The translations under genes and the position numbers were made by a program. A stretch of 23,188 nucleotides of DNA from contig SDNV01000036.1 of assembly GCA_004524515.1 (NCBI GenBank), forward strand, positions 1-23,188, given 5' to 3'. Below are positions 7,838 to 15,487 of the stretch, piece after piece; the first letter of the stretch is position 1, and each line of letters begins with the position of its first letter. Source of the DNA: Promethearchaeota archaeon (GTDB lineage Archaea > Asgardarchaeota > Lokiarchaeia > Sigynarchaeales > SOKP01). A model generated the notes under the pieces. The model saw only the letters and a list, made by a program, of their open reading frames with translations, made no database searches and was not told the origin of the DNA.

Positions 7838-9031
7838 ATGAATTCTATTGAAAGAGTAAAAGCGGCTCTTAATTTTAATGGTCCTGACAAGGTTCCAATT
7901 TGGAAGCCTTACGAAGAGAGTGATGTTTTTCTATTATCAAGAGTACCATCTCAAAAGTGGCAACCTGGGCATGAAAAGCAAGAAGTTGGATTATATCCAC
8001 ACGTGGGTACTACTGATTTCTTTATCACATCAAAGCTATGGACCTGGAAAAAACCATATTGGGTGGACCCTTTAATTTTTAAGAATTGGTACAACCACAC
8101 CCCCCGCGAAGAGATAGACGAATGGGGTGTCATTTGGAAACGAGGAGGAGTTCATACCATGGGACATCCCCTCCCACCTAGATTTTTCAGCTATGAGACG
8201 TTTGATGAATATTTCCAGAGATACACTCCCGATTTCGAAGATAAAAACTGCTATAAGTATTCCATAGAATTAAGCAGGAGTGGGGGAAAGAACAAATATA
8301 GAATGTGTTCGTTAGACATGGGACCGTTTCATCTCGCGACGAATATCAGAGGATTCAATGATTTACTGATGGATCACAGAAGAAACAAAGAAAATTTAGG
8401 AAAATTATTAAATTATTTAACAGAAAATCTCGTGCAGTTCCAAAAAGCGTGGGTGAAAAATGGAGCCAAACCTCATGGTTTTGTGTTGTATGACGACTTG
8501 GGAGAGCAAGGTGGACCATTTTTTAGTTCGAAAATATTCGAAGAATTTTATAAACCAGCATACTATCGACTAATTGAGAATGCTCACGAGCTCGGCTGCG
8601 ACTTCCATCTGCATTGTTGCGGAAAAATTGATCCTCTTCTTCCACTTTTAATCGAATGGGGATTAGACGCAGTCGAACTGGACAGCCCACGCATGACGGG
8701 GTATCCGGCTCTAAAGCAATTTCGAGGAGATTTAATGATATGGGGGTGTGTAAATGCACAATCAATATATACTCGAGGGACACCAGAGCAATGTGAACGA
8801 GAGGTGTGGCATATGGTAAGAAATTTAGGTACCCCTGAAGGTGGTTTTGGAGCTTATTTTTATCCTCAAGAGGACCATATTCAAGTGCCTAAGGATAATG
8901 TTGTCTCATTCATGAATGGTTTAAAAAAATATGGAAAATATGCGAAAATCCCCGCTCATTGGTGGACATACCCTATTCCAGAGGAATGGCAATATAATGA
9001 AGTACCCCCTTTACCTCCAATTAATATGTAG
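7838..9031 (+). CDS. URO-D-superfamily protein, methyltransferase-like (copy 2)
   Basis: A 397-residue tandem paralogue of the preceding gene, collinear with it over the whole length and roughly 60% identical at protein level by eye. It keeps the same candidate zinc site: HLHCCGKIDPLLPLL near residues 257-270 and WGCVNAQSIY near 300. It also keeps DDLGEQGGPF and the ending PAHWWTYP. No Shine-Dalgarno sequence precedes its ATG, so it may depend on translation from copy 1 or on its own short leader. Divergence is spread across the gene and the frame is intact, so both copies appear functional, perhaps on different substrates or as a heteromeric pair. A true heme-pathway UroD is unlikely given the missing catalytic N-terminus. 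Confidence 0.85.
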   Translation: MNSIERVKAALNFNGPDKVPIWKPYEESDVFLLSRVPSQKWQPGHEKQEVGLYPHVGTTDFFITSKLWTWKKPYWVDPLIFKNWYNHTPREEIDEWGVIWKRGGVHTMGHPLPPRFFSYETFDEYFQRYTPDFEDKNCYKYSIELSRSGGKNKYRMCSLDMGPFHLATNIRGFNDLLMDHRRNKENLGKLLNYLTENLVQFQKAWVKNGAKPHGFVLYDDLGEQGGPFFSSKIFEEFYKPAYYRLIENAHELGCDFHLHCCGKIDPLLPLLIEWGLDAVELDSPRMTGYPALKQFRGDLMIWGCVNAQSIYTRGTPEQCEREVWHMVRNLGTPEGGFGAYFYPQEDHIQVPKDNVVSFMNGLKKYGKYAKIPAHWWTYPIPEEWQYNEVPPLPPINM

Positions 9032-9095
9032 TAAGTAATTGATTACAATAATGATAGAAGCAGAAAGAAATTAGAGATAATTAAAGAAAAATTTT
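9032..9095 (+). repeat. Conserved 3' flank of the URO-D paralogues, copy B
   Basis: Second copy of the 64-nt element described at 7761-7824, starting at the base after the copy 2 stop codon. It marks the end of the duplicated unit. It lies in the 181-nt gap before the ArsR-like regulator, so it could also act as leader or terminator DNA for that region. Confidence 0.8.
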
Positions 9096-9156
9096 AAGCA
9101 ATTTTATTAATATAATAATCTATTAATTATTTAATAGATAATCAAAATTTAGTTAA

Positions 9157-9167
9157 ATTATATTTCA
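9157..9167 (+). promoter_or_regulatory. Putative TATA box of the ArsR-like regulator
   Basis: AAATTATATTT lies about 46 nt before the regulator ATG, predicting a start near 9190 and a leader of about 20-25 nt carrying the GAGG ribosome-binding site. The surroundings are AT-rich, so the call is tentative. Confidence 0.35.
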
Positions 9168-9212
9168 ATAATTCTAAAAATATCAAAGAAATGGACAATC
9201 AAGAGGGTATGA

Positions 9213-9974
9213 ATGGTTCCCGACGATAAAAAAGAGAAAAAATCAAATGATACATTGGATTCTGAGAATTTAAAGGATTTTTTAAAATTAAGGACAGAAG
9301 TTCTTAAAATAATGGCTAGTTTGCCACGTTTACGTATTATTTTATTGCTTTTAATGTTTCGTAAATTGAGCCTTTCAAAATTAAGCAAATTATTAGGAAG
9401 AACTAAATCTACTATTTCACATCATTTAAAAAAGCTTAGTGATTTAGGGATAATAATAACTACTACAAAAGATGCGCGTGGTTCAATTGATGCTAAGGTT
9501 TATGAACTGATTCCAGGCTTTCTTGAAAAATTTAACTTAGATTTTGATGAATTAGAAAAAATGGATAAGCTAAAACGAAAAGAAATATTACACCTCGCCA
9601 TTTTAAATGATAAGTGGCAATTCGAAGTTATAAAAAGTTTATATGAGCAATCAGTGTTGTATTACGATGCTATAGATGACATAAATATAAAATCTAAGCT
9701 CGATTCGATTGAAGATTTTAAAAATCTTCACTTTAAAACACCTATCCAATATGATTTTTGGTTTTTATCTGAAGAGGGGAGAAAAGCATATGAAAAATTA
9801 ACATTGGAATTTAAGAGCAAAATGAAAAAAATTATAGAGGAAGAGGATAAAACTAAAAAGTTAATAGAAAGACCTTATCTTATTCTTCATTCTTTCTTCC
9901 CTTTGAAAGAAATTGCTGAATATGATTCAGAGAAAAAACAATTTACCAAATTTTTTAAAGCTCTTGAAAGTTAG
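9213..9974 (+). CDS. ArsR-like winged-helix transcriptional regulator
   Basis: A 253-residue DNA-binding protein. Residues about 28-100 form a winged helix: VLKIMASLPRLRIILLLL, then the helix-turn-helix KLSKLLGRTKSTISHHLKKL, then LGII and a wing before KVYELIP. This is the ArsR/HTH_5 pattern, in which loss of ligand or metal binding usually controls repression. No CxC-type metal site is visible. The remaining 150 residues are charged and helical with no recognised domain, and may sense a ligand or mediate dimerisation. GAGG (9204-9207) precedes the ATG by 5 nt. It lies between catabolic genes and is followed by a membrane protein 110 nt later. It is a candidate reader of the TTTCGAA element at 3293 and 12254, but that link is only positional. 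Confidence 0.8.
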   Translation: MVPDDKKEKKSNDTLDSENLKDFLKLRTEVLKIMASLPRLRIILLLLMFRKLSLSKLSKLLGRTKSTISHHLKKLSDLGIIITTTKDARGSIDAKVYELIPGFLEKFNLDFDELEKMDKLKRKEILHLAILNDKWQFEVIKSLYEQSVLYYDAIDDINIKSKLDSIEDFKNLHFKTPIQYDFWFLSEEGRKAYEKLTLEFKSKMKKIIEEEDKTKKLIERPYLILHSFFPLKEIAEYDSEKKQFTKFFKALES

Positions 9975-10084
9975 TTAAAATGCTATAAATACACCTTCAA
10001 ATAAATTAATAAATATATAATCGCAAATACAAAATTTTAACATTTTCAATAATCAACAATTAAAAATGAAAGCTGTGAAGTTTA

Positions 10085-10819
10085 ATGATTGAATTAACTT
10101 TTATAGAACATTTGCAAATCATTTTTTTAATTATTAATATTGCTTCCAACCATGCTTTAGCGATAGTGATGATTTATAAATTTTATAAATATCGAGTAAA
10201 GGAATTGCTTTTAATAGGTATAACTCTATTAACTACCGCAATATTTCACTATTATGTATTCATTATATCTTACATCTTGATTCTGTATACAGGAGAACCA
10301 ATTAACGTGTTTTACGTGTATATAACGTTTCCGATAGCTTCTTTATGGATTGTGGTTTGGATCATTGCTTATTCGTATTTAACGCACCCAAGTAGAACAA
10401 AGTTATTCAGTGCATTCATAATTTGCTATTTAAGTATTTTTGAGACATATTACATTTATATTCTTTTAACAAGACCATCAAACTTGGGAGAACTCATGAG
10501 AGGACATTATATGAATTGGGCACCATTCATAAGTTTATATCTCTTAATTACTATGATTCTTTTAGTAATAACCGGCATTGACTTTTCCATTAAAGCAATG
10601 TTATCAGATAGTCAAGAGCTTCAATTAAAGGGTAAGGTAATATTGTTGGCAATAATAGTTACTTTTTTTGCGGTGCTTTTTGAATCAATTATACAATTGC
10701 AAGGTTTATTATTCATTATTCCTAGAACCTTACATATCTTTTCCGGAATTCTTTTATATATCGGATTCGTTTTACCTAAAGGTATCAAAAATAGATTAAT
10801 TAAAGACCAAAAAGAATAA
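10085..10819 (+). CDS. Seven-TM membrane protein of unknown function
   Basis: A 244-residue, very hydrophobic protein with about seven membrane helices (roughly residues 8-30, 38-62, 72-95, 104-127, 145-165, 183-203 and 207-230) and a short basic tail, KGIKNRLIKDQKE. There is no signal peptide cleavage site, no catalytic motif and no recognised transporter signature. The layout resembles 7-TM sensor or signalling modules, but I cannot name a family. The 82-residue remnant at 2828-3076 is the 3' end of a close relative, so the family occurs more than once in this genome. It lies 110 nt after the ArsR-like regulator on the same strand and converges with the radical-SAM-like gene, 19 nt from its end. 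A membrane sensor working with the regulator is possible but unproven. Confidence 0.6.
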   Translation: MIELTFIEHLQIIFLIINIASNHALAIVMIYKFYKYRVKELLLIGITLLTTAIFHYYVFIISYILILYTGEPINVFYVYITFPIASLWIVVWIIAYSYLTHPSRTKLFSAFIICYLSIFETYYIYILLTRPSNLGELMRGHYMNWAPFISLYLLITMILLVITGIDFSIKAMLSDSQELQLKGKVILLAIIVTFFAVLFESIIQLQGLLFIIPRTLHIFSGILLYIGFVLPKGIKNRLIKDQKE

Positions 10820-10838
10820 GAAATTTAAAAATTTTAGA

Positions 10839-12176
10839 TTATAACTCCGCGAGTGATTTGCCCCCGAATTTTTCGGTTATCCGTCTTCCTAATTCATCAA
10901 ATACGATATCTGCTCGACCTGATTTGGGGATTCCTGATACAATGGCTTTTTGTGCTCCCTCTCTTTTGGCGAATTTAGAAGCTTTTCTAAGCCATTTAAT
11001 TCCATGCTTTAAGAAGATATCCACGATTTTATTGGAAGCTTCTACAATCCAATCCGCAGTGGGAGTTCTAAATCCCCAGTAAGCTGATCCTAAACATGAC
11101 ATAAAGACAATAGGAAGTAGCATTACCCCCTTTGAAAGTCTCTCCTCAAAGCCTGCTAGTAGGGTTGACATAGGTTCAATTCCCACTACAATGCACCCTG
11201 TAGATCCAAATAAAGGACCGAACACTTCTACGGCAACCTCTTGTGCTTTTTTCCAATAAGAAAATGGTTTATAAGTGCTTTTTCCAGGACAAATTGCTGA
11301 GAAATACGCCTCATCTAAGACTTCTAAATCAAAGGTGCTCCCCATAACCCCTAATTCTTTCCATTCATTTAAATCTGAAAGATCTTCGGGAGGATAATGA
11401 TTAATCACAATTCCGAGTTCTTTAAATACCTCATCACCAAGAGATTCATGGAGCCCATTCACCACTAATTTTATTCTCGCTAATTGTTCACTTCTCTGAG
11501 CTGGTGCGAAACCTCCTCCACTTACTGCTATGTTTCCACGCCATCCATGATCGGTAGCAATCTTTACTGCTTCAGATTGTATTTTATTATATTCTCTTAG
11601 CACCTCTATAGGAAGAATATTAATTTTACGAGAAATTGGGTTATTATAGTGAGCACAGTAACGACAACCTTGGTTTGCATTATAATTACAACAAGAAAGG
11701 GTGAGGTTCATATTAATAGTTTCTTCAGACGGAGCGGGCAAAGCATACTCTATTGGTAATCCATTAGAAAGCTTTTCATCCATCCATTTAGGTTTTTTAA
11801 GAAATTTACCGGTTGCAACAAGATCATCTCTGTCGTAAATCTTTCCTCCATCTCCATTCATACTAAATTCTAGCCGAGAATGTCTATTAGGATAAATAGG
11901 CACTTTAATTTTACTTTTGTCTAGAATAAGCACCGTACCGATTTCTGTTTTGGCAATACTGGGCAAAGTAGTTTTTATTTTTAATTCTAATATCTGGTTA
12001 AGATTATTAAAATCGATTTTATCAGGTACTTCAATAGTGCTTGTATCGCTAGTAGGGAATCTTTGAGCCATTATTTGGAGTTCTGGGTTCAATTTCTCGA
12101 TTGGATCTCTAAAGTGTAATCCTTCTGCAAGTAACCTTGCTTTTAAATAAAGATCTTCTTTCGTTATTTCTGCCAT
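10839..12176 (-). CDS. Radical-SAM-like protein with atypical cysteine motif
   Basis: A 445-residue cytoplasmic protein. Residues 162-174 contain C162-C163-(7 residues)-C171-R-Y-C174, which looks like a radical-SAM Fe-S site with wider spacing than the classic CxxxCxxC. The stretch IAVSGGGFAP (216-225) resembles the glycine-rich SAM-binding strand that follows the cluster loop. Later stretches (GIVINHYPPEDLSDLNEWKE, STFDLEVLDEAYF, GCIVVGIEPMSTLLAG) fit successive barrel strands. The first 150 residues have no recognised domain. No further cysteine cluster is evident, so one Fe-S cluster is likely. It is transcribed divergently from the GPH transporter at 12360, sharing a 183-nt control region. 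I infer a maturation or substrate-activating role in the local pathway. The reaction is unknown. Confidence 0.65.
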   Translation of the reverse strand: MAEITKEDLYLKARLLAEGLHFRDPIEKLNPELQIMAQRFPTSDTSTIEVPDKIDFNNLNQILELKIKTTLPSIAKTEIGTVLILDKSKIKVPIYPNRHSRLEFSMNGDGGKIYDRDDLVATGKFLKKPKWMDEKLSNGLPIEYALPAPSEETINMNLTLSCCNYNANQGCRYCAHYNNPISRKINILPIEVLREYNKIQSEAVKIATDHGWRGNIAVSGGGFAPAQRSEQLARIKLVVNGLHESLGDEVFKELGIVINHYPPEDLSDLNEWKELGVMGSTFDLEVLDEAYFSAICPGKSTYKPFSYWKKAQEVAVEVFGPLFGSTGCIVVGIEPMSTLLAGFEERLSKGVMLLPIVFMSCLGSAYWGFRTPTADWIVEASNKIVDIFLKHGIKWLRKASKFAKREGAQKAIVSGIPKSGRADIVFDELGRRITEKFGGKSLAEL

Positions 12177-12252
12177 TTTTAGATCATCTTAAGTTTAAAA
12201 TAATTATAAAATTTTGATCCTAATAATTTTTTAAATCTTTATCCTTAAAAGG

Positions 12253-12280
12253 TTTTCGAATGTTCGAAAGATTTATAAAT
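12253..12280. promoter_or_regulatory. Divergent promoter with palindromic operator and palindromic TATA box
   Basis: TTTCGAA-TG-TTCGAAA (12254-12269) is a perfect 7-bp inverted repeat. It directly abuts ATTTATAAAT (12271-12280), a TATA box that reads the same on both strands. On the minus strand the operator lies just downstream of the TATA box, in a repressor position for the radical-SAM gene. On the plus strand it lies just upstream, over the BRE position, for the transporter gene. Half of the palindrome plus the TATA box recurs at 3283-3304. Confidence 0.65.
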
Positions 12281-12359
12281 AAATATGACAAAAAAATATT
12301 ATCGTACAAAATTTTACAAAAATAACGAAATTTAAAGCTTTTAGACGTGAAATTTAAAA

Positions 12360-13823
12360 ATGAATGTAGAAATTGATGATACTTTAGGAAAACCTCATTC
12401 AAAACTAACAATGTTATGCTATGGTATTGGAGGTGGTGGAGGAACCCTCAACCAATGGGTTAATGCCTCAATGGGTTTTTTTGTTTTATTTTTTTATGAG
12501 GCTGTAATTGGTTTAGACATTATACTTGCAGCTTTAGCTTTCGCATTATATTCAATTTGGAATGCGGTAAACGATCCTCTTATGGGTTACTTAATGGAAA
12601 AAATTAGCCCTCCTTGGGAGAGAAAAAAAGGACTTAAAAGATTTCCATGGCTACTCATCGGAATTGGACCGTGGTTATTATCTTTCTTACTAATATATTC
12701 AGTACCATTAGAATGGGACCCTCAAAAAAATTCTGCATACAATTTGCCTGTATTTGGATGGATGTTATTTTCATTATGTTTATATGATACCTTTATCTCA
12801 CTCTATGATGTTAATGTTTACAGTTTATATACCGACAAATTTCCTGGATTAGACGAGCGTAGGACCGTCCAAGGAATTGGAGCTATGCTGGGAATAACTG
12901 GAACAGTGTTAGCTTCGATAATTACTCCTATGTTTATTACAACGGGAGTTGCAGCCTCATATCGCTTCGCTGCGATCATTGTTGTAATAGTTGGTGCTAT
13001 TCTTTTTATAATATCGATACCTGGATTAAAAGAAGACAAAAGGACTATGGCACAATATCAAAAAAGAAGAGAAAAATTAAGCCAAGATAAACCTGAATCC
13101 TTTATTAAAGCAGCTAAAACTGTTGTACCTGAAAGGACTTTTATGGGTAGATACCTTCTAACCTATGGATGGCAAGTAGCTGCTGTGATGTTACAATTTT
13201 CTGCTTTTTATATAGTAACCTATTTATTGGACGCTCCTGCAGGAGCAATAACGCTACTCTTATTGCCCATGATAGTGGGTGCTCTAATCTCTATTCCAAT
13301 TTGGACTGTTATATCTAATAAAACAAATGATAATAAGAAAATTTGTTTTATAGGTGGATTAGTGATGGTGTTTTCTCTAATTCTAATGGCGTTTAACGTG
13401 GATATAATTGGATGGATGATCACTTTTTTAATTTTTGGAACAGGTTTAGGTTCTCAATGGTTGCTTGAAAATCCGATGATGGGAGATGTAATAGATGACG
13501 CTACAGTAAGAACAGGTAAGAGACAACAAGGAATTTATTTCGGATACCAGTCATTTTTCGTAAGAGTAGGACATAGTACGATTGTAATTTTGATTGCGAT
13601 AGTACACATCCTTACTGGTTTTGTCGAAGGAGCCCCTAATTTAAGTGAATTGAAAGCAAGAAGCCCTACCCCAGAATTAGCATTAATAGGAATTCGAATA
13701 CACGCTGCTATCATTCCTGCAATTATCTTGTTTGTTATGTTAATGATATTCTGGAAGCTCTATGATTTAACGCCAGAAAAAATAAATGCAAATAAAGAAA
13801 AGCTTAAAGAATTGGGATTATAA
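12360..13823 (+). CDS. MFS transporter, GPH (glycoside-pentoside-hexuronide) family, copy 1
   Basis: A 487-residue, 12-helix integral membrane symporter. Markers of the MelB/GPH (MFS_2) family are the first-half loop N71-D72-PLMGYLMEK followed by ERKKGLKRFPWLLIGIGP, and in the second half GDVIDDATVRTGKRQQGIYFG. The family moves sugars, glycosides or other small anions with a cation. The start fits the paralogue, which has an N-terminus of the same length, and the TATA box at 12271 predicts a leader of about 60 nt. It is divergent from the radical-SAM-like gene and followed 142 nt later by a close paralogue. The rhamnose genes and the URO-D/methyltransferase genes offer two substrate hypotheses: a rhamnoside, or a methylated compound. 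Sequence alone does not decide. Confidence 0.9.
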   Translation: MNVEIDDTLGKPHSKLTMLCYGIGGGGGTLNQWVNASMGFFVLFFYEAVIGLDIILAALAFALYSIWNAVNDPLMGYLMEKISPPWERKKGLKRFPWLLIGIGPWLLSFLLIYSVPLEWDPQKNSAYNLPVFGWMLFSLCLYDTFISLYDVNVYSLYTDKFPGLDERRTVQGIGAMLGITGTVLASIITPMFITTGVAASYRFAAIIVVIVGAILFIISIPGLKEDKRTMAQYQKRREKLSQDKPESFIKAAKTVVPERTFMGRYLLTYGWQVAAVMLQFSAFYIVTYLLDAPAGAITLLLLPMIVGALISIPIWTVISNKTNDNKKICFIGGLVMVFSLILMAFNVDIIGWMITFLIFGTGLGSQWLLENPMMGDVIDDATVRTGKRQQGIYFGYQSFFVRVGHSTIVILIAIVHILTGFVEGAPNLSELKARSPTPELALIGIRIHAAIIPAIILFVMLMIFWKLYDLTPEKINANKEKLKELGL

Positions 13824-13826
13824 AAA

Positions 13827-13840
13827 TTTTTATTTTTTTT
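13827..13840 (+). terminator. T-rich terminator candidate after GPH copy 1
   Basis: TTTTTATTTTTTTT starts 4 nt after the stop codon of the first transporter. Archaeal transcription often ends at such T-tracts. In an AT-rich genome the evidence is modest. Confidence 0.4.
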
Positions 13841-13965
13841 ATATTATAATTTATTTCAGTCCTATATCTTAAAATAATATACTTAAAAAGAGTAAGTGAA
13901 TTGAAAGTAATATCTTTTATTTTGAAAAGACTTAGAATAAAGGACCATTAATACAGGATTCAAAA

Positions 13966-15429
13966 ATGGATATAAAAAATACTGAAAATCTAGAAAGACC
14001 TCATTCAAAATTGACTATGTTATGTTATGGTATAGGCGGTGGTGGGGGAACTCTCAATCAATGGATAGGTGCCTCAATGGGAATTACAGTCGTATTTTTT
14101 TATGAAGCCGTAATCGGTTTGAATGTTCTACTCGGTGCCTTAGCGTTTTTGTTGTATTCAATTTGGAATGCAATTAATGATCCTCTTATGGGGTATTTAA
14201 TGGAAAAAGTTAGTCCGCCATGGGAAAGAAAGAAAGATTTAAAAAGATTTCCATGGTTACTCATTGGAATTGGTCCTTGGTTGCTTTCTTTTTTGTTAGT
14301 ATACTCAGTTCCGTTAGACTGGGATCCTCAACAAAATGCCAATGATAACTGGCTTGTATTTGGATGGTTACTAGGCTCTTTGTGTTTGTATGATACTTTT
14401 ATCTCCCTTTATGATGTCAATGTACATAGTTTGTATGCAGATAAATTTCTTGGACTCGATGAGCGTAGGACCGTACAAGGGATCGGTACGATGTTAGGTA
14501 TAACCGGAACCGTTCTGGCATTGATATTCACTCCAATGTTTATAATTACGGGCGTTGCAGCATCCTATCGCTTCGCTGCGATCGTTGTAATAATAGTTGG
14601 TGCATTACTTTTCATAATATCAATTCCAGGACTTAGAGAAGACGAGAGAACTAAAGCGCAATATCGTAAAAAAAAAGAAAATTTAAACCTAGAAAAACCC
14701 GAGTCTTTCATAAAGTCGTCTAAGGCTGTTATACTAGAAAGAACTTTTATGGGGAGATATATTTTGACTTTTGGGTGGCAATCTGCTGCAGTAATGTTGG
14801 AAATCTCTGCATTTTACATCGTGACTTATCTTTTAGATACTCCCGCAGGAGCTATTACACTATTATTAGTCCCTATGATATTAGGTGCTTTCATTTCAGT
14901 TCCAATTTGGACTTTTATTTCTAAAAAGACCAATAATAATAAAAAAATCTGCTTTATTGGGGGTATTGTGATGTTATTTTCCTTAGTATCAATGGCGCTT
15001 ATGACTGAGATTATAGGATGGATGATTGCGTTCTTAATTTTTGGTGTAGGGTTAGGCTCTCAATGGCTGCTTGAAAATCCAATGATGGGGGATATAATAG
15101 ACGATGCTACGGTAAGAACTGGAAAAAGGCAACAAGGAATCTATTACGGATTTCAATCTTTTTTCGTGCGTTTAGGAGGCAGTACCATTGTGCTAGCGAT
15201 CGCCATTGTCCATGTTCTGACTGGTTTTGTCGAAGGAGCCCCTAGTTTAAGTGAATTAAAAGCAAGGAGTCCCACTCCAGAGCTAGCTTTGATTGGAATA
15301 AGATTACAAGCCGCCATTATTCCTGCAGTAATTCTTTTTATTACTTTAATGATCTTCTGGAAATTTTACGACCTAACTCCCCAAAAAATACTCTTAAATA
15401 AAGAAAAACTAAAAAAACTTGGAATATAA
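13966..15429 (+). CDS. MFS transporter, GPH family, copy 2
   Basis: A 487-residue paralogue of the preceding transporter, about four residues in five identical by eye and collinear without gaps. It keeps the family markers: NDPLMGYLMEK, ERKKDLKRFPWLLIGIGP and GDIIDDATVRTGKRQQGIYYG. Twelve membrane helices are expected. Differences lie mainly in helix 1 (FFVLFFY versus ITVVFFY), the loop after WDPQ, and helix 10. This suggests a tandem duplication followed by adjustment of specificity. AGG at 13955-13957 precedes the ATG by 8 nt. A URO-D/MtaA-like gene follows 58 nt downstream on the same strand, so transport and enzymatic handling of one compound are plausibly coupled. Confidence 0.9.
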   Translation: MDIKNTENLERPHSKLTMLCYGIGGGGGTLNQWIGASMGITVVFFYEAVIGLNVLLGALAFLLYSIWNAINDPLMGYLMEKVSPPWERKKDLKRFPWLLIGIGPWLLSFLLVYSVPLDWDPQQNANDNWLVFGWLLGSLCLYDTFISLYDVNVHSLYADKFLGLDERRTVQGIGTMLGITGTVLALIFTPMFIITGVAASYRFAAIVVIIVGALLFIISIPGLREDERTKAQYRKKKENLNLEKPESFIKSSKAVILERTFMGRYILTFGWQSAAVMLEISAFYIVTYLLDTPAGAITLLLVPMILGAFISVPIWTFISKKTNNNKKICFIGGIVMLFSLVSMALMTEIIGWMIAFLIFGVGLGSQWLLENPMMGDIIDDATVRTGKRQQGIYYGFQSFFVRLGGSTIVLAIAIVHVLTGFVEGAPSLSELKARSPTPELALIGIRLQAAIIPAVILFITLMIFWKFYDLTPQKILLNKEKLKKLGI

Positions 15430-15487
15430 AACAATTATTCTTTCAATATAAAATCAAACTTTAAAAAACGAAAAAAAGGAGAAGAAG

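Noticed and set aside
7878..8075. 65-residue frame inside the second URO-D gene
   Set aside because: Out-of-frame overlap with a clearly conserved paralogue; no independent ribosome-binding site or similarity.
6573..9031. Heme-pathway uroporphyrinogen decarboxylase
   Set aside because: The RQAGRY-type N-terminus and catalytic Asp region are missing, and the His-x-Cys-Gly motif points to the methyltransferase branch.
13893..13907. 15-base match (TAAGTGAATTGAAAG) between the gap before GPH copy 2 and bases 13642-13656 inside GPH copy 1
   Set aside because: Flanking bases do not extend the match, and AT-rich composition makes a short coincidence plausible; not enough to call a remnant.
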